Origin: an uncultured Clostridia bacterium
GTDB taxonomy: Bacteria > Bacillota > Clostridia > UBA1381
Direction: 5' to 3'
DNA: 62,800 bases
Assembly: GCA_910585485.1 (NCBI GenBank)
Contig: CAJUEZ010000008.1
Coordinates: 1-62,800, forward strand
Each line of letters opens with the position of its first letter. Position 1 is the first letter of the stretch. Of this stretch, positions 1-9,096 are shown piece after piece. The notes under the pieces are model-generated. The model was not told the DNA's origin. It saw nothing but the letters and a program-made list of their open reading frames with translations, and did no database searches. The translations under genes were made by a program, and so were the position numbers.

Positions 1-150
1 TTGATGGCGAACTTTTTTAACCTTTTTTGTAACACATCATTGACAAACCTACAATTTTTGTATATTCATTTTTGTAAAATAAATTCTTTACCGGCAGGGA
101 TTCCCTTATTGATATTTCATCGGTTTTTTTGACTATTTTCTTAAAAAATA

Positions 151-179
151 TTGTAAATTTCTTAAAAATAGTATATAAT
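151..179 (+). promoter_or_regulatory. sigma-A promoter of lysS
   Basis: TTGTAA at 151-156 and TATAAT at 174-179 are separated by exactly 17 bp and lie about 50 bp before the lysS start. The -10 is perfect and the -35 is moderate. A further TTGACA lies at about 101-106, without as good a partner. Confidence 0.6.
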
Positions 180-230
180 TAAATGAAGTATGCAGACATA
201 ATCAGAATAATCAAGGAGGAGTTTAAATAT

Positions 231-1787
231 ATGGAAAACACACAGCAAACACAAGAACAGTTATCCGACCTTTTACAGGTACGCAGGGATAAACTGACAG
301 ACCTTCAGAATGAAAATCGTGACCCGTTCAAAATAATGAAATTTGACCGTTCTCACACATCAAATCAGATAAAAGAAAACTATACCGAGGAAGAGCGTGA
401 AATTAAAAAGCGCGGCAGTGAGGAAACGGAAAAAATAATAGCAAAAATTTCACCGCTTGACGGTAAAATTGTTTCTATCGCGGGACGTATTATGTCAAAG
501 CGTGGTATGGGTAAAGTGGGATTTGTGCATGTATCGGATATTGACGGTCAGATTCAGCTTTTTGTTAAAAAAGATATTCTCGGTGAAGAGGAATATAATC
601 GTTTTAAAAAGCTTGATATAGGTGATATTATAGGAGCCGAGGGCGAGGTTTTCACAACTCAGACAGGTGAAATCTCAATAAGAGCGGATAAAATCACGCT
701 TCTTTCAAAGTCGCTTTTGCCGCTTCCTGAAAAATTTCATGGTATGACCGATACGGATTTAAGGTATCGTCAGCGTTATATTGACCTTATCATGAACGCT
801 GAAGTTAAGGATACGTTTATAAAGCGTTCAAAGATTATTTCTTCTATTCGTTCATACTTAAACGGACAAGGCTTTTTAGAGGTTGAAACGCCGATGCTTG
901 TGTCAAACGCGGGCGGCGCGGCGGCAAGACCGTTTGAAACGCATTTTAACGCGCTTGACGAGGACTTTAAGCTTCGTATTTCATTAGAACTTTATTTGAA
1001 GCGTCTTATCGTCGGTGGACTTGAAAAGGTCTTTGAAATTGGACGAGTTTTTAGAAACGAGGGTCTTGACACGCGTCATAACCCTGAGTTCACTCTTATG
1101 GAACTGTATCAGGCATATACCGATTATCACGGCATGATGGATTTGACGGAGAATTTGTACCGTCATGTAGCTGAGGAGGTGCTCGGCACAACGAAAATTG
1201 TATATAACGGCATTGAAATGGATTTGGGTAAACCGTTTGAACGTATAACAATGGTTGACGCGGTTAAGAAGTACGCAGGTGTTGATTTTAATGAGATTAA
1301 GACGCTTGAGGAGGCTCGCACAATAGCCAAAGAGCACCATGTTGAGTTCGAGGAAAGACATAAAAAGGGCGATATATTAAACCTGTTCTTCGAAGAATTT
1401 GCCGAGGAGCATTTAATTCAGCCGACATTCGTTATGGACCATCCTGTTGAGATTTCGCCGCTTACAAAGAAAAAGCCTGAAAATCCCGACTATGTGGAAC
1501 GTTTTGAGTTCTTTATGAACGGTTGGGAAATGGCGAACGCGTATTCGGAACTTAACGACCCGATTGATCAGCGTGAACGCTTTAAAGCGCAGGAGGAACA
1601 GCTTGCTCAGGGTGATGAGGAAGCAAATACAACCGATGAGGACTTTATGCGCGCTCTTGAGATAGGTATGCCGCCAACAGGCGGTATAGGTTTCGGTATT
1701 GACCGCATGTGTATGCTCCTTACCGATTCTCCCGCTATCAGAGACGTGTTGTTGTTCCCCACGATGAAACCATTGGAGAATAAGTAA
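231..1787 (+). CDS. lysS: lysyl-tRNA synthetase, class II
   Basis: Charges tRNA-Lys with lysine in the cytoplasm. The 518-aa product has the usual class II LysRS layout: a short helical N-terminus, an OB-fold anticodon-binding domain (about residues 75-170) and the catalytic core. Visible motifs are motif 2 (FRNEGLDTRHNPEFT) and motif 3 (GGIGFGIDRM) near the C-terminus. An earlier in-frame ATG exists at 183, but AAGGAGG at 213-219 with proper spacing selects 231. It is the first gene of a run of five on the same strand, read from the promoter at 151-179. The full length matches the family. Confident. Confidence 0.97.
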   Translation: MENTQQTQEQLSDLLQVRRDKLTDLQNENRDPFKIMKFDRSHTSNQIKENYTEEEREIKKRGSEETEKIIAKISPLDGKIVSIAGRIMSKRGMGKVGFVHVSDIDGQIQLFVKKDILGEEEYNRFKKLDIGDIIGAEGEVFTTQTGEISIRADKITLLSKSLLPLPEKFHGMTDTDLRYRQRYIDLIMNAEVKDTFIKRSKIISSIRSYLNGQGFLEVETPMLVSNAGGAAARPFETHFNALDEDFKLRISLELYLKRLIVGGLEKVFEIGRVFRNEGLDTRHNPEFTLMELYQAYTDYHGMMDLTENLYRHVAEEVLGTTKIVYNGIEMDLGKPFERITMVDAVKKYAGVDFNEIKTLEEARTIAKEHHVEFEERHKKGDILNLFFEEFAEEHLIQPTFVMDHPVEISPLTKKKPENPDYVERFEFFMNGWEMANAYSELNDPIDQRERFKAQEEQLAQGDEEANTTDEDFMRALEIGMPPTGGIGFGIDRMCMLLTDSPAIRDVLLFPTMKPLENK

Positions 1788-1822
1788 TCCAATAGTACTG
1801 TTTGCAAAAAGGAGGAATCCCT

Positions 1823-2482
1823 ATGTCCGAAAAATACGGAAAAATCCCGCCGAAGTTTACAAAGGAATGGTGGGGACATTTTTGGTATTACTATAAATGG
1901 CGAGTTATCGGAATAGCTATAGCCGTGGCTATCACGCTTGTTACTGTTGTTCAGTGCGTTTCGCGTCCCAAATATGATATGTATATCACATATGCCGGAC
2001 ATAAGTTATATTCGGATAATTTGTCAGAGAAGATGCAGGATTCCTTTAATGAGTATATAACTGATATAGACGGTAATGGTAAACAGTCGGTATTTTTTCA
2101 GCAGATGACGTTTTACGATACTGCCGGAAATGAAGAAATGGACAGCGCAATGCAGACAAAGCTTGATTTCACTTTTACAAAAGACTGTAGTTTTATTTAT
2201 CTGATGGATAGAGCCGAGGCGGAATTGTATATAAACAGAGATTCCACCAACAGACTTTTTACTGAGACCGCGGAATGGGCAAAAGACACTGATGCTGAAA
2301 TCCTTAAATCGGAGGACGGCGCAGGGTATGCGGTAAATCTTAAAGACAGCCGTTTTTTGAAAGAAAGAGAACTGTATTGCGATGATTTATACCTACTGAT
2401 TCGAACGAATAAAAAAGATGATGAGAAAAATAAAAAAGCATATGAGGATTCGCTGAAAATTGCGGAAATCCTTATAAAATAA
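1823..2482 (+). CDS. single-pass membrane protein of unknown function
   Basis: 219 aa. The N-terminus is rich in Trp/Tyr/Lys (WWGHFWYYYKWR), followed by one strong transmembrane helix (about residues 32-50) and an extracellular or periplasm-facing domain of about 165 aa with acidic and lysine-rich helices. No catalytic motif is recognisable. AAAGGAGG directly upstream selects the start at 1823 over an in-frame ATG at 1802. It lies 35 bp after lysS and 24 bp before a sigma-factor gene, so it is probably co-transcribed with both. The family is not recognised. The aromatic motif before a TM helix is common in small clostridial membrane proteins. Confidence 0.75.
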   Translation: MSEKYGKIPPKFTKEWWGHFWYYYKWRVIGIAIAVAITLVTVVQCVSRPKYDMYITYAGHKLYSDNLSEKMQDSFNEYITDIDGNGKQSVFFQQMTFYDTAGNEEMDSAMQTKLDFTFTKDCSFIYLMDRAEAELYINRDSTNRLFTETAEWAKDTDAEILKSEDGAGYAVNLKDSRFLKERELYCDDLYLLIRTNKKDDEKNKKAYEDSLKIAEILIK

Positions 2483-2506
2483 GATTGTGTAAATAAGGAA
2501 TTTTTT

Positions 2507-3244
2507 ATGGCAGTAGTCAAACCTGAAATAGAGACAAGTGAATATGAGATGTTCGCGCTTTACAGGAAGACAAAAGATGTGAAGCTTCGTGATGAGATAC
2601 TATCTTCATATATATACATAGCTGAAATACTTTCACGCAAGTTTATCAACAGAGGTGTGGAATATGACGATATATATCAGGTGGCATGTCTTGGTATATT
2701 GTATGCTATTGAGCGATTTGACCCTGATAAGGGCGTTAAATTCGCTACGTATGCGACACCTACTGTAATGGGAGAAATACGGAAGTATTTCAGAGACAAG
2801 GGGAATTTTATACGTATTCCCAGGCGCTTGTATGAGATTTTTTATAAAGCGGAAAAAATACGGCGCGTGTCCGGCGGAATATCACATGAGGAAATTGCCC
2901 GTATACTTAATATCCCTGAAAAAACGCTTGACAGTATTTATGAGATAGGAGATACGTCTTTTATCAAGTCCCTTGAATATGAGGCATATGCGGATGGTGA
3001 ATTGTCCCTTGCGAATGTTGTTGGAATAGAGGATAAAAATTATCTTATGATAGAGGATAAGGATTTTATCAGCTTTTGTATGGACAATCTGTCCCAGGAG
3101 GAAAAAAAGTTTGTCGGGTACAGATATTATGAGGAAAAGAGCCAGAAAGAAATCTCAGAGATTATGGAAACATCTCAAATGCAGGTTTCGCGAATGGAAA
3201 AGAGAATTTTGAAAAAATTAAAAAGGTTATATTTCAGAGATTAG
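2507..3244 (+). CDS. sigma-70 family sigma factor (SigB/SigF/SigG-like)
   Basis: 245 aa, the size of the group 3 (general stress/sporulation) sigma factors. Region 2 is clear: DDIYQVACLGILYAIERFDP followed by KFATYATPTVMGEIRKYFRD (core RNAP and -10 recognition). Region 3 follows (IPRRLYEIFYKAEKIRR), then region 4 with a helix-turn-helix (EKSQKEISEIMETSQMQVSR) for -35 recognition. No anti-sigma or anti-anti-sigma gene is adjacent, unlike classical spoIIA or sigB operons. This makes assignment to SigB, SigF or SigG impossible from context. The ribosome binding site (AAGGAA) is weak. Confidence 0.9.
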   Translation: MAVVKPEIETSEYEMFALYRKTKDVKLRDEILSSYIYIAEILSRKFINRGVEYDDIYQVACLGILYAIERFDPDKGVKFATYATPTVMGEIRKYFRDKGNFIRIPRRLYEIFYKAEKIRRVSGGISHEEIARILNIPEKTLDSIYEIGDTSFIKSLEYEAYADGELSLANVVGIEDKNYLMIEDKDFISFCMDNLSQEEKKFVGYRYYEEKSQKEISEIMETSQMQVSRMEKRILKKLKRLYFRD

Positions 3245-3256
3245 GAGGATAAAAGA

Positions 3257-3922
3257 ATGCTTACAGAAAAGAAAAAAGAATTTATTGAATTTATGATGGA
3301 CTCGGATGTTTTGCGTTTTGGCGATTTTGTGACTAAAAGCGGTAGAAATACTCCGTATTTTGTAAACACCGGTAATTTTAGAACCGGTAAACAAATTGCC
3401 ACGTTTGGAAAATTTTACGCGACGCTTATAAAAGAAAACTGCGGAGAGAATTTTGATTGTATGTTTGGCCCTGCATATAAGGGTATTCCTCTTGCCGCTT
3501 CGGCTGCCGCGGCATTGTATAATGAATATGAAATAGACAAGCCGTATTTCTTTAACAGAAAAGAGGAAAAGGATCACGGCGAGGGCGGTTCTATTGTCGG
3601 TTATAAGCCTAAAGACGGCGACAGAGTTATAATAATCGAAGATGTCATAACTGCCGGTACAGCAGTTCGTGAAACGATGCCTATTCTTGAAAAGGCGGCG
3701 GATGTTAAAGTAAAGGATATGTTCATATCGGTAAATCGGTGTGAAGTGGGTCAAAATCCTGAGAAGACAACCATTATGGAGATTATGGAGGATTTCGGCA
3801 TAAATATTCATGCTATAATAACAGTACAGGATATTTACGAATATCTTAAACAAAATGGCTCATATGAAGAGATTCTTCCTAAAATGGAAGAGTATATGAA
3901 AAAATATTGTGTTTTTAATTAA
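3257..3922 (+). CDS. pyrE: orotate phosphoribosyltransferase
   Basis: Transfers orotate onto PRPP to give OMP in de novo pyrimidine synthesis. The 221-aa protein carries the type I PRTase PRPP-binding signature VIIIEDVITAGTAVRE (about residues 118-133) and the orotate-binding N-terminus (FGDFVTKSGRNTPYF). TAGGAGG precedes the ATG at good spacing. It starts 12 bp after the sigma-factor gene, away from other pyr genes, which is unusual for Firmicutes where pyrE often closes the pyr operon. Confidence 0.95.
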   Translation: MLTEKKKEFIEFMMDSDVLRFGDFVTKSGRNTPYFVNTGNFRTGKQIATFGKFYATLIKENCGENFDCMFGPAYKGIPLAASAAAALYNEYEIDKPYFFNRKEEKDHGEGGSIVGYKPKDGDRVIIIEDVITAGTAVRETMPILEKAADVKVKDMFISVNRCEVGQNPEKTTIMEIMEDFGINIHAIITVQDIYEYLKQNGSYEEILPKMEEYMKKYCVFN

Positions 3923-3934
3923 GAGGTGATTATC

Positions 3935-4978
3935 ATTAAACGATTTGTCAAGATAATTATTCCGGCAATACTTGCGTTTATAGCGCCTACCGCGGTGAGT
4001 GCGTATAATGTTGTTAATCTGCCGGAGGATATGATGTTTTCGGACGCGATTGGTGTATTTGACGCGGACGAAATAGAGCGCGTAACAGTTTCAGATTTGG
4101 CAGAAGGTAAATATATTGAACTTTTAAGCGATGAAATTGACGTTTTTTTTGACACGGTTGAAAATATGCCGGTTTACAGGACAATAAATCCGACACCGTT
4201 TCGCGGTATTGCCGTTAATATCTATACGGGCAGCGATGTTAAAAGCTATTACATAAATTCGGGAATTCAGATAGGTATGTACGGTTCGGATAATTATATA
4301 TGTTATCAGCTTGGTAAAGAGGATATTGAAAAGATTTTGTATTTAGACAGTATGTATAAAGACGATACAGAAAAGAAAAACGGCGAGGAACTTCATCGCA
4401 GTATAGCGAATGATTTTTTGAAACTGCCATCCGCTCCTTGGGCTCAGCCGTTTGCGAGAGAGGCCGCTTCAAATAGTCTTTTGCCGTATGAGTTTACAGA
4501 TAAGTATTCTGAAAATATAACGCGCGAGCAATTTTGTAAGCTGCTCGGCAATTTTATCGCGGTGAAAGAGAATTATGCCTCTCTGGATATGTATATGACT
4601 GATAATGATAAGCCATATCTTAAAAATTACTTTGCGGATTGCAGCGGAGTAGATGATTCGGTGAATATGCTGCATGCTTTAGGCATAGTGAACGGCAGAG
4701 ACGGAATAAATTTTGACCCTCAGGGAACAATAACTCGTGAGGAAGCGGCGACTCTTTTATGCAAAGTTGCCGAACTTTATGGGTGGATTGGCACTGAATC
4801 GAGCCTGAAATACGCTGACAAGGGCGATATATCTCCGTGGGCTGTCTTCTACGTTACATGGGCAAATGAAAATGGAATTATGACAGGTGTTTCCGATGAT
4901 GAATTTGCTCCTCAGGGCGCGTATACGGTAGAACAGGCTGTCGCGACAATGATAAGACTAAATAATTTTCTTAAGTAA
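3935..4978 (+). CDS. SLH-domain exported protein
   Basis: About 347 aa. It has an N-terminal signal peptide (KRFVKIIIPAILAF then PTAVSA|Y), a middle domain of about 150 aa, and C-terminal SLH-type repeats (about residues 190-347; ITREQFCKLL, ITREEAATLL, and DDEFAPQGAYTVEQA). SLH repeats bind pyruvylated secondary cell-wall polymer, so the protein should sit on the cell surface. The start is odd. The only standard start codon is a GTG at 3926 that lies inside the ribosome binding site AAGAGGTG (3921-3928). The codon at proper spacing is ATT (3935), so the real start may be AUU. It lies 12 bp after pyrE and is probably in the same transcript. Confidence 0.8.
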   Translation: MKRFVKIIIPAILAFIAPTAVSAYNVVNLPEDMMFSDAIGVFDADEIERVTVSDLAEGKYIELLSDEIDVFFDTVENMPVYRTINPTPFRGIAVNIYTGSDVKSYYINSGIQIGMYGSDNYICYQLGKEDIEKILYLDSMYKDDTEKKNGEELHRSIANDFLKLPSAPWAQPFAREAASNSLLPYEFTDKYSENITREQFCKLLGNFIAVKENYASLDMYMTDNDKPYLKNYFADCSGVDDSVNMLHALGIVNGRDGINFDPQGTITREEAATLLCKVAELYGWIGTESSLKYADKGDISPWAVFYVTWANENGIMTGVSDDEFAPQGAYTVEQAVATMIRLNNFLK

Positions 4979-5008
4979 TTGCTTATGAATAATAGTTTTT
5001 TGTATAAT

Positions 5009-5042
5009 AAATGGGTATGCCGGGCATACCCATTTATTTTTT
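5009..5042 (+). terminator. rho-independent terminator after the lysS-pyrE-SLH cluster
   Basis: A perfect 12-bp stem (5009-5020 with 5024-5035) with a CGG loop is followed by a T-rich tail. It sits between the convergent SLH gene and spoVG and, with A-rich flanks, could serve both strands. Confidence 0.9.
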
Positions 5043-5091
5043 CGATATGAAAAAAATAGACTGTATATAAAGGTACAATCTGTTGTGTTAT

Positions 5092-5373
5092 TTATTCTGC
5101 AGAAGTCACAGCTTCGTCATCCTCTATAGCGTTATAAGCCGCAAGTATCTTGTTTTCAAGAATATTACGCATTTCGCTGTTTATAGGATGGGCAATATCT
5201 CTGTATTCTCCATCAGGAGTTCTTCTGCTAGGCATTGCAACAAATAATTTTTCCGGTCCTTCAATGACTTTGACATCATGGACAGCAAATGCGTTATCAA
5301 ATGTAACAGATGCTACAGCCTTCATTTTACCGTCGCTTGCCACTTTCTTAATTCTGATGTCTGTAATTTCCAT
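5092..5373 (-). CDS. spoVG: SpoVG, RNA/DNA-binding septation and sporulation regulator
   Basis: 93 aa, the full family length. The typical N-terminus (MEITDIRIKKV), the central FAVHDVKVIEG and the C-terminal HPINSEMRNILENKIL helix are all present. SpoVG is a small nucleic-acid-binding regulator of septation, sporulation and surface genes in Firmicutes. AAGGTGGTG precedes the ATG. It is monocistronic, reads toward the terminator at 5009-5042, and has its own promoter at 5410-5438. Confidence 0.96.
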   Translation of the reverse strand: MEITDIRIKKVASDGKMKAVASVTFDNAFAVHDVKVIEGPEKLFVAMPSRRTPDGEYRDIAHPINSEMRNILENKILAAYNAIEDDEAVTSAE

Positions 5374-5409
5374 TTATTTCACCACCTTCCGACAAAATTT
5401 GCTAAGGTT

Positions 5410-5438
5410 ATAATATAGCAAATATAACAATTTGTCAA
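5410..5438 (-). promoter_or_regulatory. promoter of spoVG
   Basis: On the minus strand, TTGACA (5433-5438) and TATTAT (5410-5415) are separated by 17 bp. They lie about 40 bp upstream of the spoVG start. Confidence 0.75.
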
Positions 5439-5592
5439 GTATTTTGCACAAAATATTTGACAAAATTTGCGTAAAAATTGTAAGACTTTGTTTTTTTGGA
5501 TTGATAAAATATTAAAATTTATCAAAAAGGGGTTTTCAATTAATGAATAAAGGTATATAATAATTATACTAAGTTTATGAGGAGATATAAGG

Positions 5593-6984
5593 ATGAGTAG
5601 GTTTTTAATGTCTGATATTGAAAAAGGCGGCCTAATACATTTTATCGGCATAGGCGGAATAAGTATGAGCGGTTTGGCTCAGATAGTGTTGAAAAATGGT
5701 TACAAGGTTACCGGTTCGGACTGGAATAAGAGTGATATAACTGCCAAGCTGGAAAAAATGGGGGCAGATATAGTATACGGAAAGGACGCGCTGCATGAGG
5801 AAGGTATAAAAAATGCGTCTTTGGTGGTATACACAGCAGCGGCAAAAGCGGATAATCCCGAAATGATAGCGTCAAAAGAACAAGGCAAACGTCTTATAGA
5901 CAGAGCCGAATTTTTGGGGGCTATAATGAAAAACTATAAGCATGCTGTAGGAGTCAGCGGCACGCATGGTAAAACAACTACCACATCAATGCTTGCCCAC
6001 GCGTTAATCGGAGCGGACATGGACCCGACAATCAGTGTGGGAGGAGAACTTGACCTGATTGGAGGAAATATCAGAACGGGTGAATCGGAGTATTTTGTTA
6101 CAGAAGCATGCGAATATACAAACAGTTTTCTTAAATTCTATCCGACCATCGCGCTTATAACAAATATTGAGGAAGATCATCTTGATTTCTTTTCAGGGAT
6201 TGATGAGATAATTAAAAGTTTTCGTCGTTTTGCGTATCTTACAAAAGATGTCGGATATGTTGTTGCAATGGGCGGAGATAAAAATATACAAAAGGCTCTG
6301 CAAGATGCCGATGATTTGAAAATAATCACCTACGGCATGGAGAGCGATTATAATTATTACCCCGAAAACATTGTATATCATGCGGGATTTCCAAGCTTTG
6401 ATGTAATGAAAGACGGTGAAAAAATTTGCCATATTAAGCTGAATGTTCCGGGCGAGCATAATATACTTAACGCGCTTGCGACTATCGCGGTATGTTTTAT
6501 ATCGGGAATTGACGCGGAAATTGCCGCGAAGGGTATAGAAACTTTTAAGGGAACACACAGGCGTTTTGAGAAAAAGGGTTTTCTTAACGGCGCTGTTGTC
6601 ATTGACGATTATGCGCATCACCCGACCGAAATAAAAGCGACTCTTTCATCGGCGAAGAAGTTTCCTCATAATAAAATTTGGTGCGTATTTCAGCCGCACA
6701 CTTATTCGCGCACAAGGACTTTGTGGGAAGAATTTACACGGGCTTTTAATGACGCGGATGAACTTATTCTGACGCATATATATGCCGCGCGCGAGAAATT
6801 TGACGGTGTGACAAGCGCTGAAAAGTTAGCCGAGGATATAAATAGCGGTGGAGTAAACGCGTCTTATATTGACGACTTTAAAGACATTGCCGCGTATCTG
6901 AAAGAAAATGTTCGCGAGGGAGATATTGTTTTTACAATGGGCGCGGGCGATGTTGTGAATATCAATGATTTGATTATACAATAA
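5593..6984 (+). CDS. murC: UDP-N-acetylmuramate--L-alanine ligase
   Basis: Adds L-alanine to UDP-MurNAc, the first amino-acid step of peptidoglycan precursor synthesis (cytoplasmic, ATP-dependent). 463 aa. The N-terminal Rossmann domain shows HFIGIGGISMSGLA. The ATP-binding P-loop is GVSGTHGKTTTT (about residues 120-131). The Mur-ligase central motif (TNIEEDHLDFF) and C-terminal domain (DDYAHHPTEI, FQPHTYSRT) are present. TGAGGAG precedes the ATG. It is divergent from spoVG and separated from it by about 220 bp of AT-rich promoter DNA. Confidence 0.97.
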   Translation: MSRFLMSDIEKGGLIHFIGIGGISMSGLAQIVLKNGYKVTGSDWNKSDITAKLEKMGADIVYGKDALHEEGIKNASLVVYTAAAKADNPEMIASKEQGKRLIDRAEFLGAIMKNYKHAVGVSGTHGKTTTTSMLAHALIGADMDPTISVGGELDLIGGNIRTGESEYFVTEACEYTNSFLKFYPTIALITNIEEDHLDFFSGIDEIIKSFRRFAYLTKDVGYVVAMGGDKNIQKALQDADDLKIITYGMESDYNYYPENIVYHAGFPSFDVMKDGEKICHIKLNVPGEHNILNALATIAVCFISGIDAEIAAKGIETFKGTHRRFEKKGFLNGAVVIDDYAHHPTEIKATLSSAKKFPHNKIWCVFQPHTYSRTRTLWEEFTRAFNDADELILTHIYAAREKFDGVTSAEKLAEDINSGGVNASYIDDFKDIAAYLKENVREGDIVFTMGAGDVVNINDLIIQ

Positions 6985-7167
6985 AGCGATAGACACGCGG
7001 TTTGATAGACTGAAAATGTTGAATTGATTATGAATGGGTCTGTTATTATGCAGACTCATTTTTTTGTTTACAGTGCCGTATATTTGCCGCTTATAAATAT
7101 TAAAATAGTTTTATTACACGGTATTAAAACTTTTGGGAAAAATAAACTCGAAAAAATTCTAAAAATA

Positions 7168-7196
7168 TTGCTTAAACTCGAATTATGTTATATAAT
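7168..7196 (+). promoter_or_regulatory. promoter of the ftsW-family gene
   Basis: TTGCTT (7168-7173) and a perfect TATAAT (7191-7196) have a 17-bp spacer and lie 32 bp before the TTG start. The promoter lies inside the longest possible reading frame, which supports the downstream start. Confidence 0.65.
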
Positions 7197-7227
7197 ATAT
7201 GTACATAGGATTTTAGGAGTGATATTT

Positions 7228-8361
7228 TTGAAAAAAAAGAGCGTATCAAAAAAATCCGTCATTCTAATGGAATTTGACTGGTTTTTATTTATATTAACAA
7301 TATTATTATCAATTTTCGGTGTTGTTATGATATATTCCGCCACGAGAACAACGCATTCAAACATAAATGTGATTGTCCAGTCAGGCGCGCTGATAATAGG
7401 CTGTGCACTAATGATTGTGACATGCTTTTTTGATTATGAACAGTTAAAAAATCTGGTCAAGCCTATTTATATTTTTGCTGTGGCGATACTGATTTTAGTG
7501 CTTATTATAGGAGTCGGAAACAATGAATGGGGAGCTAAAAGCTGGATACGTTTCGGCGCTATAGGTATTCAGCCTTCAGAAATAGCCAAAGTATGCTTTA
7601 TTATAACCTTTTCATATCATCTTTCAAAAGTGCATGATGATATAAATAAGCCGCTTGTTATTTTAGGACTTCTTCTGCATATCGGCGCGCTGCTTGCGCT
7701 GATTGCTCTTCAGCCTGATGTGGGCAGTGCGTTGGTGTTTGTATTCATGTTTATATGCCTTATGTTTGTCGCAAAGATTTCCTATAAATATATAATCCCT
7801 ATTAGCGTTGTGGGAATCGTGTCATTACCGCTTATATATAAATATGTGCTTGCGGAACATCAGAGATGGCGCATACAGGTATTTTTAAATCCCGATCTCG
7901 CGCCGCTTAAAGAGGGATATAACGTTATTCAGTCAAAAATAGCCGTAGGTTCGGGTCAGCTTTGGGGAAAGGGATATTTGCAGGGCACACAGAATCAAAT
8001 GGATTATCTTCCAGCAAAATCAACAGACTTTATTTTTGGAGTCATAAGCGAGGAACTTGGATTTATCGGCGCGATGATTATTGTGGTAATGCTGTTTCTT
8101 CTCATTTACAAATGCTTTAAAATAGCGCAAAAAGCGGATAACGCTTTTGGAAGGTATATTTGTGTCGGAGTTGGCTCAATGATGTTGTTTCACGTTTTTG
8201 AAAATGTCGGTATGTGTATAGGTCTTATGCCGGTTACAGGTATTCCTTTGCCGTTTATAACTTATGGCGGAACATCGCTTGTGGTGAATATGATTGCGAT
8301 AGGGCTTGTGCTTAGTGTAGCGTATCATAATAAACCGCGCAGTGTGTTTGATGTATATTGA
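7228..8361 (+). CDS. FtsW/RodA/SpoVE-family peptidoglycan glycosyltransferase
   Basis: 377 aa. A polytopic SEDS-family protein with about 10 transmembrane helices that polymerises lipid II at the membrane. Diagnostic pieces are FDYEQLKNL, the conserved periplasmic loop (KSWIRFGAIGIQPSEIAKV), ALQPDVGSALVF, the DYLPAKSTDFIF-VISEELG motif and the C-terminal GIPLPFITYGGTSLVVNM. The start is a TTG at 7228, 6 bp after TAGGAGTG; longer frames begin upstream of the promoter. No paired class B PBP is adjacent, so FtsW, RodA and SpoVE cannot be separated here. murC upstream suggests a wall-synthesis context. Confidence 0.9.
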   Translation: MKKKSVSKKSVILMEFDWFLFILTILLSIFGVVMIYSATRTTHSNINVIVQSGALIIGCALMIVTCFFDYEQLKNLVKPIYIFAVAILILVLIIGVGNNEWGAKSWIRFGAIGIQPSEIAKVCFIITFSYHLSKVHDDINKPLVILGLLLHIGALLALIALQPDVGSALVFVFMFICLMFVAKISYKYIIPISVVGIVSLPLIYKYVLAEHQRWRIQVFLNPDLAPLKEGYNVIQSKIAVGSGQLWGKGYLQGTQNQMDYLPAKSTDFIFGVISEELGFIGAMIIVVMLFLLIYKCFKIAQKADNAFGRYICVGVGSMMLFHVFENVGMCIGLMPVTGIPLPFITYGGTSLVVNMIAIGLVLSVAYHNKPRSVFDVY

Positions 8362-8641
8362 CGTTTGTTTGATTCAAGCGAATAAAATATGTCTAATAGT
8401 GTGCTAACCTGTTCATTTATACCCGCCTTTGGAACAATATTCGGCGAAAAATAATCAAGAGTTACATCAAGGGCGATTGCAATTCTCATATAAGTGTAAA
8501 AAGCTCCGGGTTTCATTCCAGTTTCTATCATTGATAAAAATGTCGGAGAAATATTTACCTTTTCCGCTAATTGTTCTTGAGTTAACCCTTTTATTTTACG
8601 GCTCTCTTTTAGCGCTGTCCCATTGATGTGTAATCAATCAT
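8325..8641 (-). pseudogene. frameshifted XRE-family transcriptional regulator
   Basis: On the minus strand an ATG at 8641, preceded by AGGGGATG, opens MIDYTSMGQR and then hits a stop. Moving one base resumes LKESRKIKGLTQEQLAEKV and NISPTFLSMIETG, a textbook XRE helix-turn-helix, and runs on to 8325. One missing base near 8624 (about 18 nt into the gene) explains the break. The tail overlaps the 3' end of the ftsW-family gene by 37 bp. It could be a true pseudogene or an assembly/sequencing error. Confidence 0.75.
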
Positions 8642-8727
8642 TCTATCATCCCCTGTTTTACTATAATATTGGAGTAGTAATTATTTTACTAATATTTAAA
8701 GTTTTAACTAAACGGGGGGATTTAAAA

Positions 8728-9082
8728 ATAAAAAAACAACTAATTGCGGCAATAGCCGCGGCGGTAATGATGACATCTACACTTGGAGGACTTAGCGTGG
8801 AAGCGTCATATTCCGAAGACTTAACTGTTTATAAACCTAATGGTTTATCATCAGGCGGCGGTTTTTCGTCAAATACACAAAAGTCATATACAGCTTATGC
8901 AAAGGGAACAGACGGCAAGCTTATGATTAACAGCAAGCCAAAAGCAGGAAATGCAATAGGTTTTAATTCCTGAAGGCGCAAAATGTACGGTATATCCTAA
9001 TAAAACTTCAGGAAACTGGTGTTGGGTAAGTTACAACGGTGTAAGTGGTTATGCGTATAGTAAATATGTTATTTTGCAATAA
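8728..9082 (+). pseudogene. frameshifted secreted SH3-domain protein
   Basis: A GGGGGGA ribosome binding site (8714-8720) leads to a signal peptide (KKQLIAAIAAAVMM then LSVEAS) starting at an ATA codon (8728). A bacterial SH3-like domain begins (KLMINSKPKAGNAIG) but stops at 8973. Removing one T from the TTTT run near 8961-8964 restores LIPEGAKC, TVYPNKTSGNWCWVSYNG and SGYAYSKYVILQ up to the stop at 9082. The intact product would be about 117 aa. The broken frame lies right next to the broken XRE gene, so this is either decay of a small locus or local sequence error. Confidence 0.7.
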
Positions 9083-9096
9083 ACAGACGTATTTAA

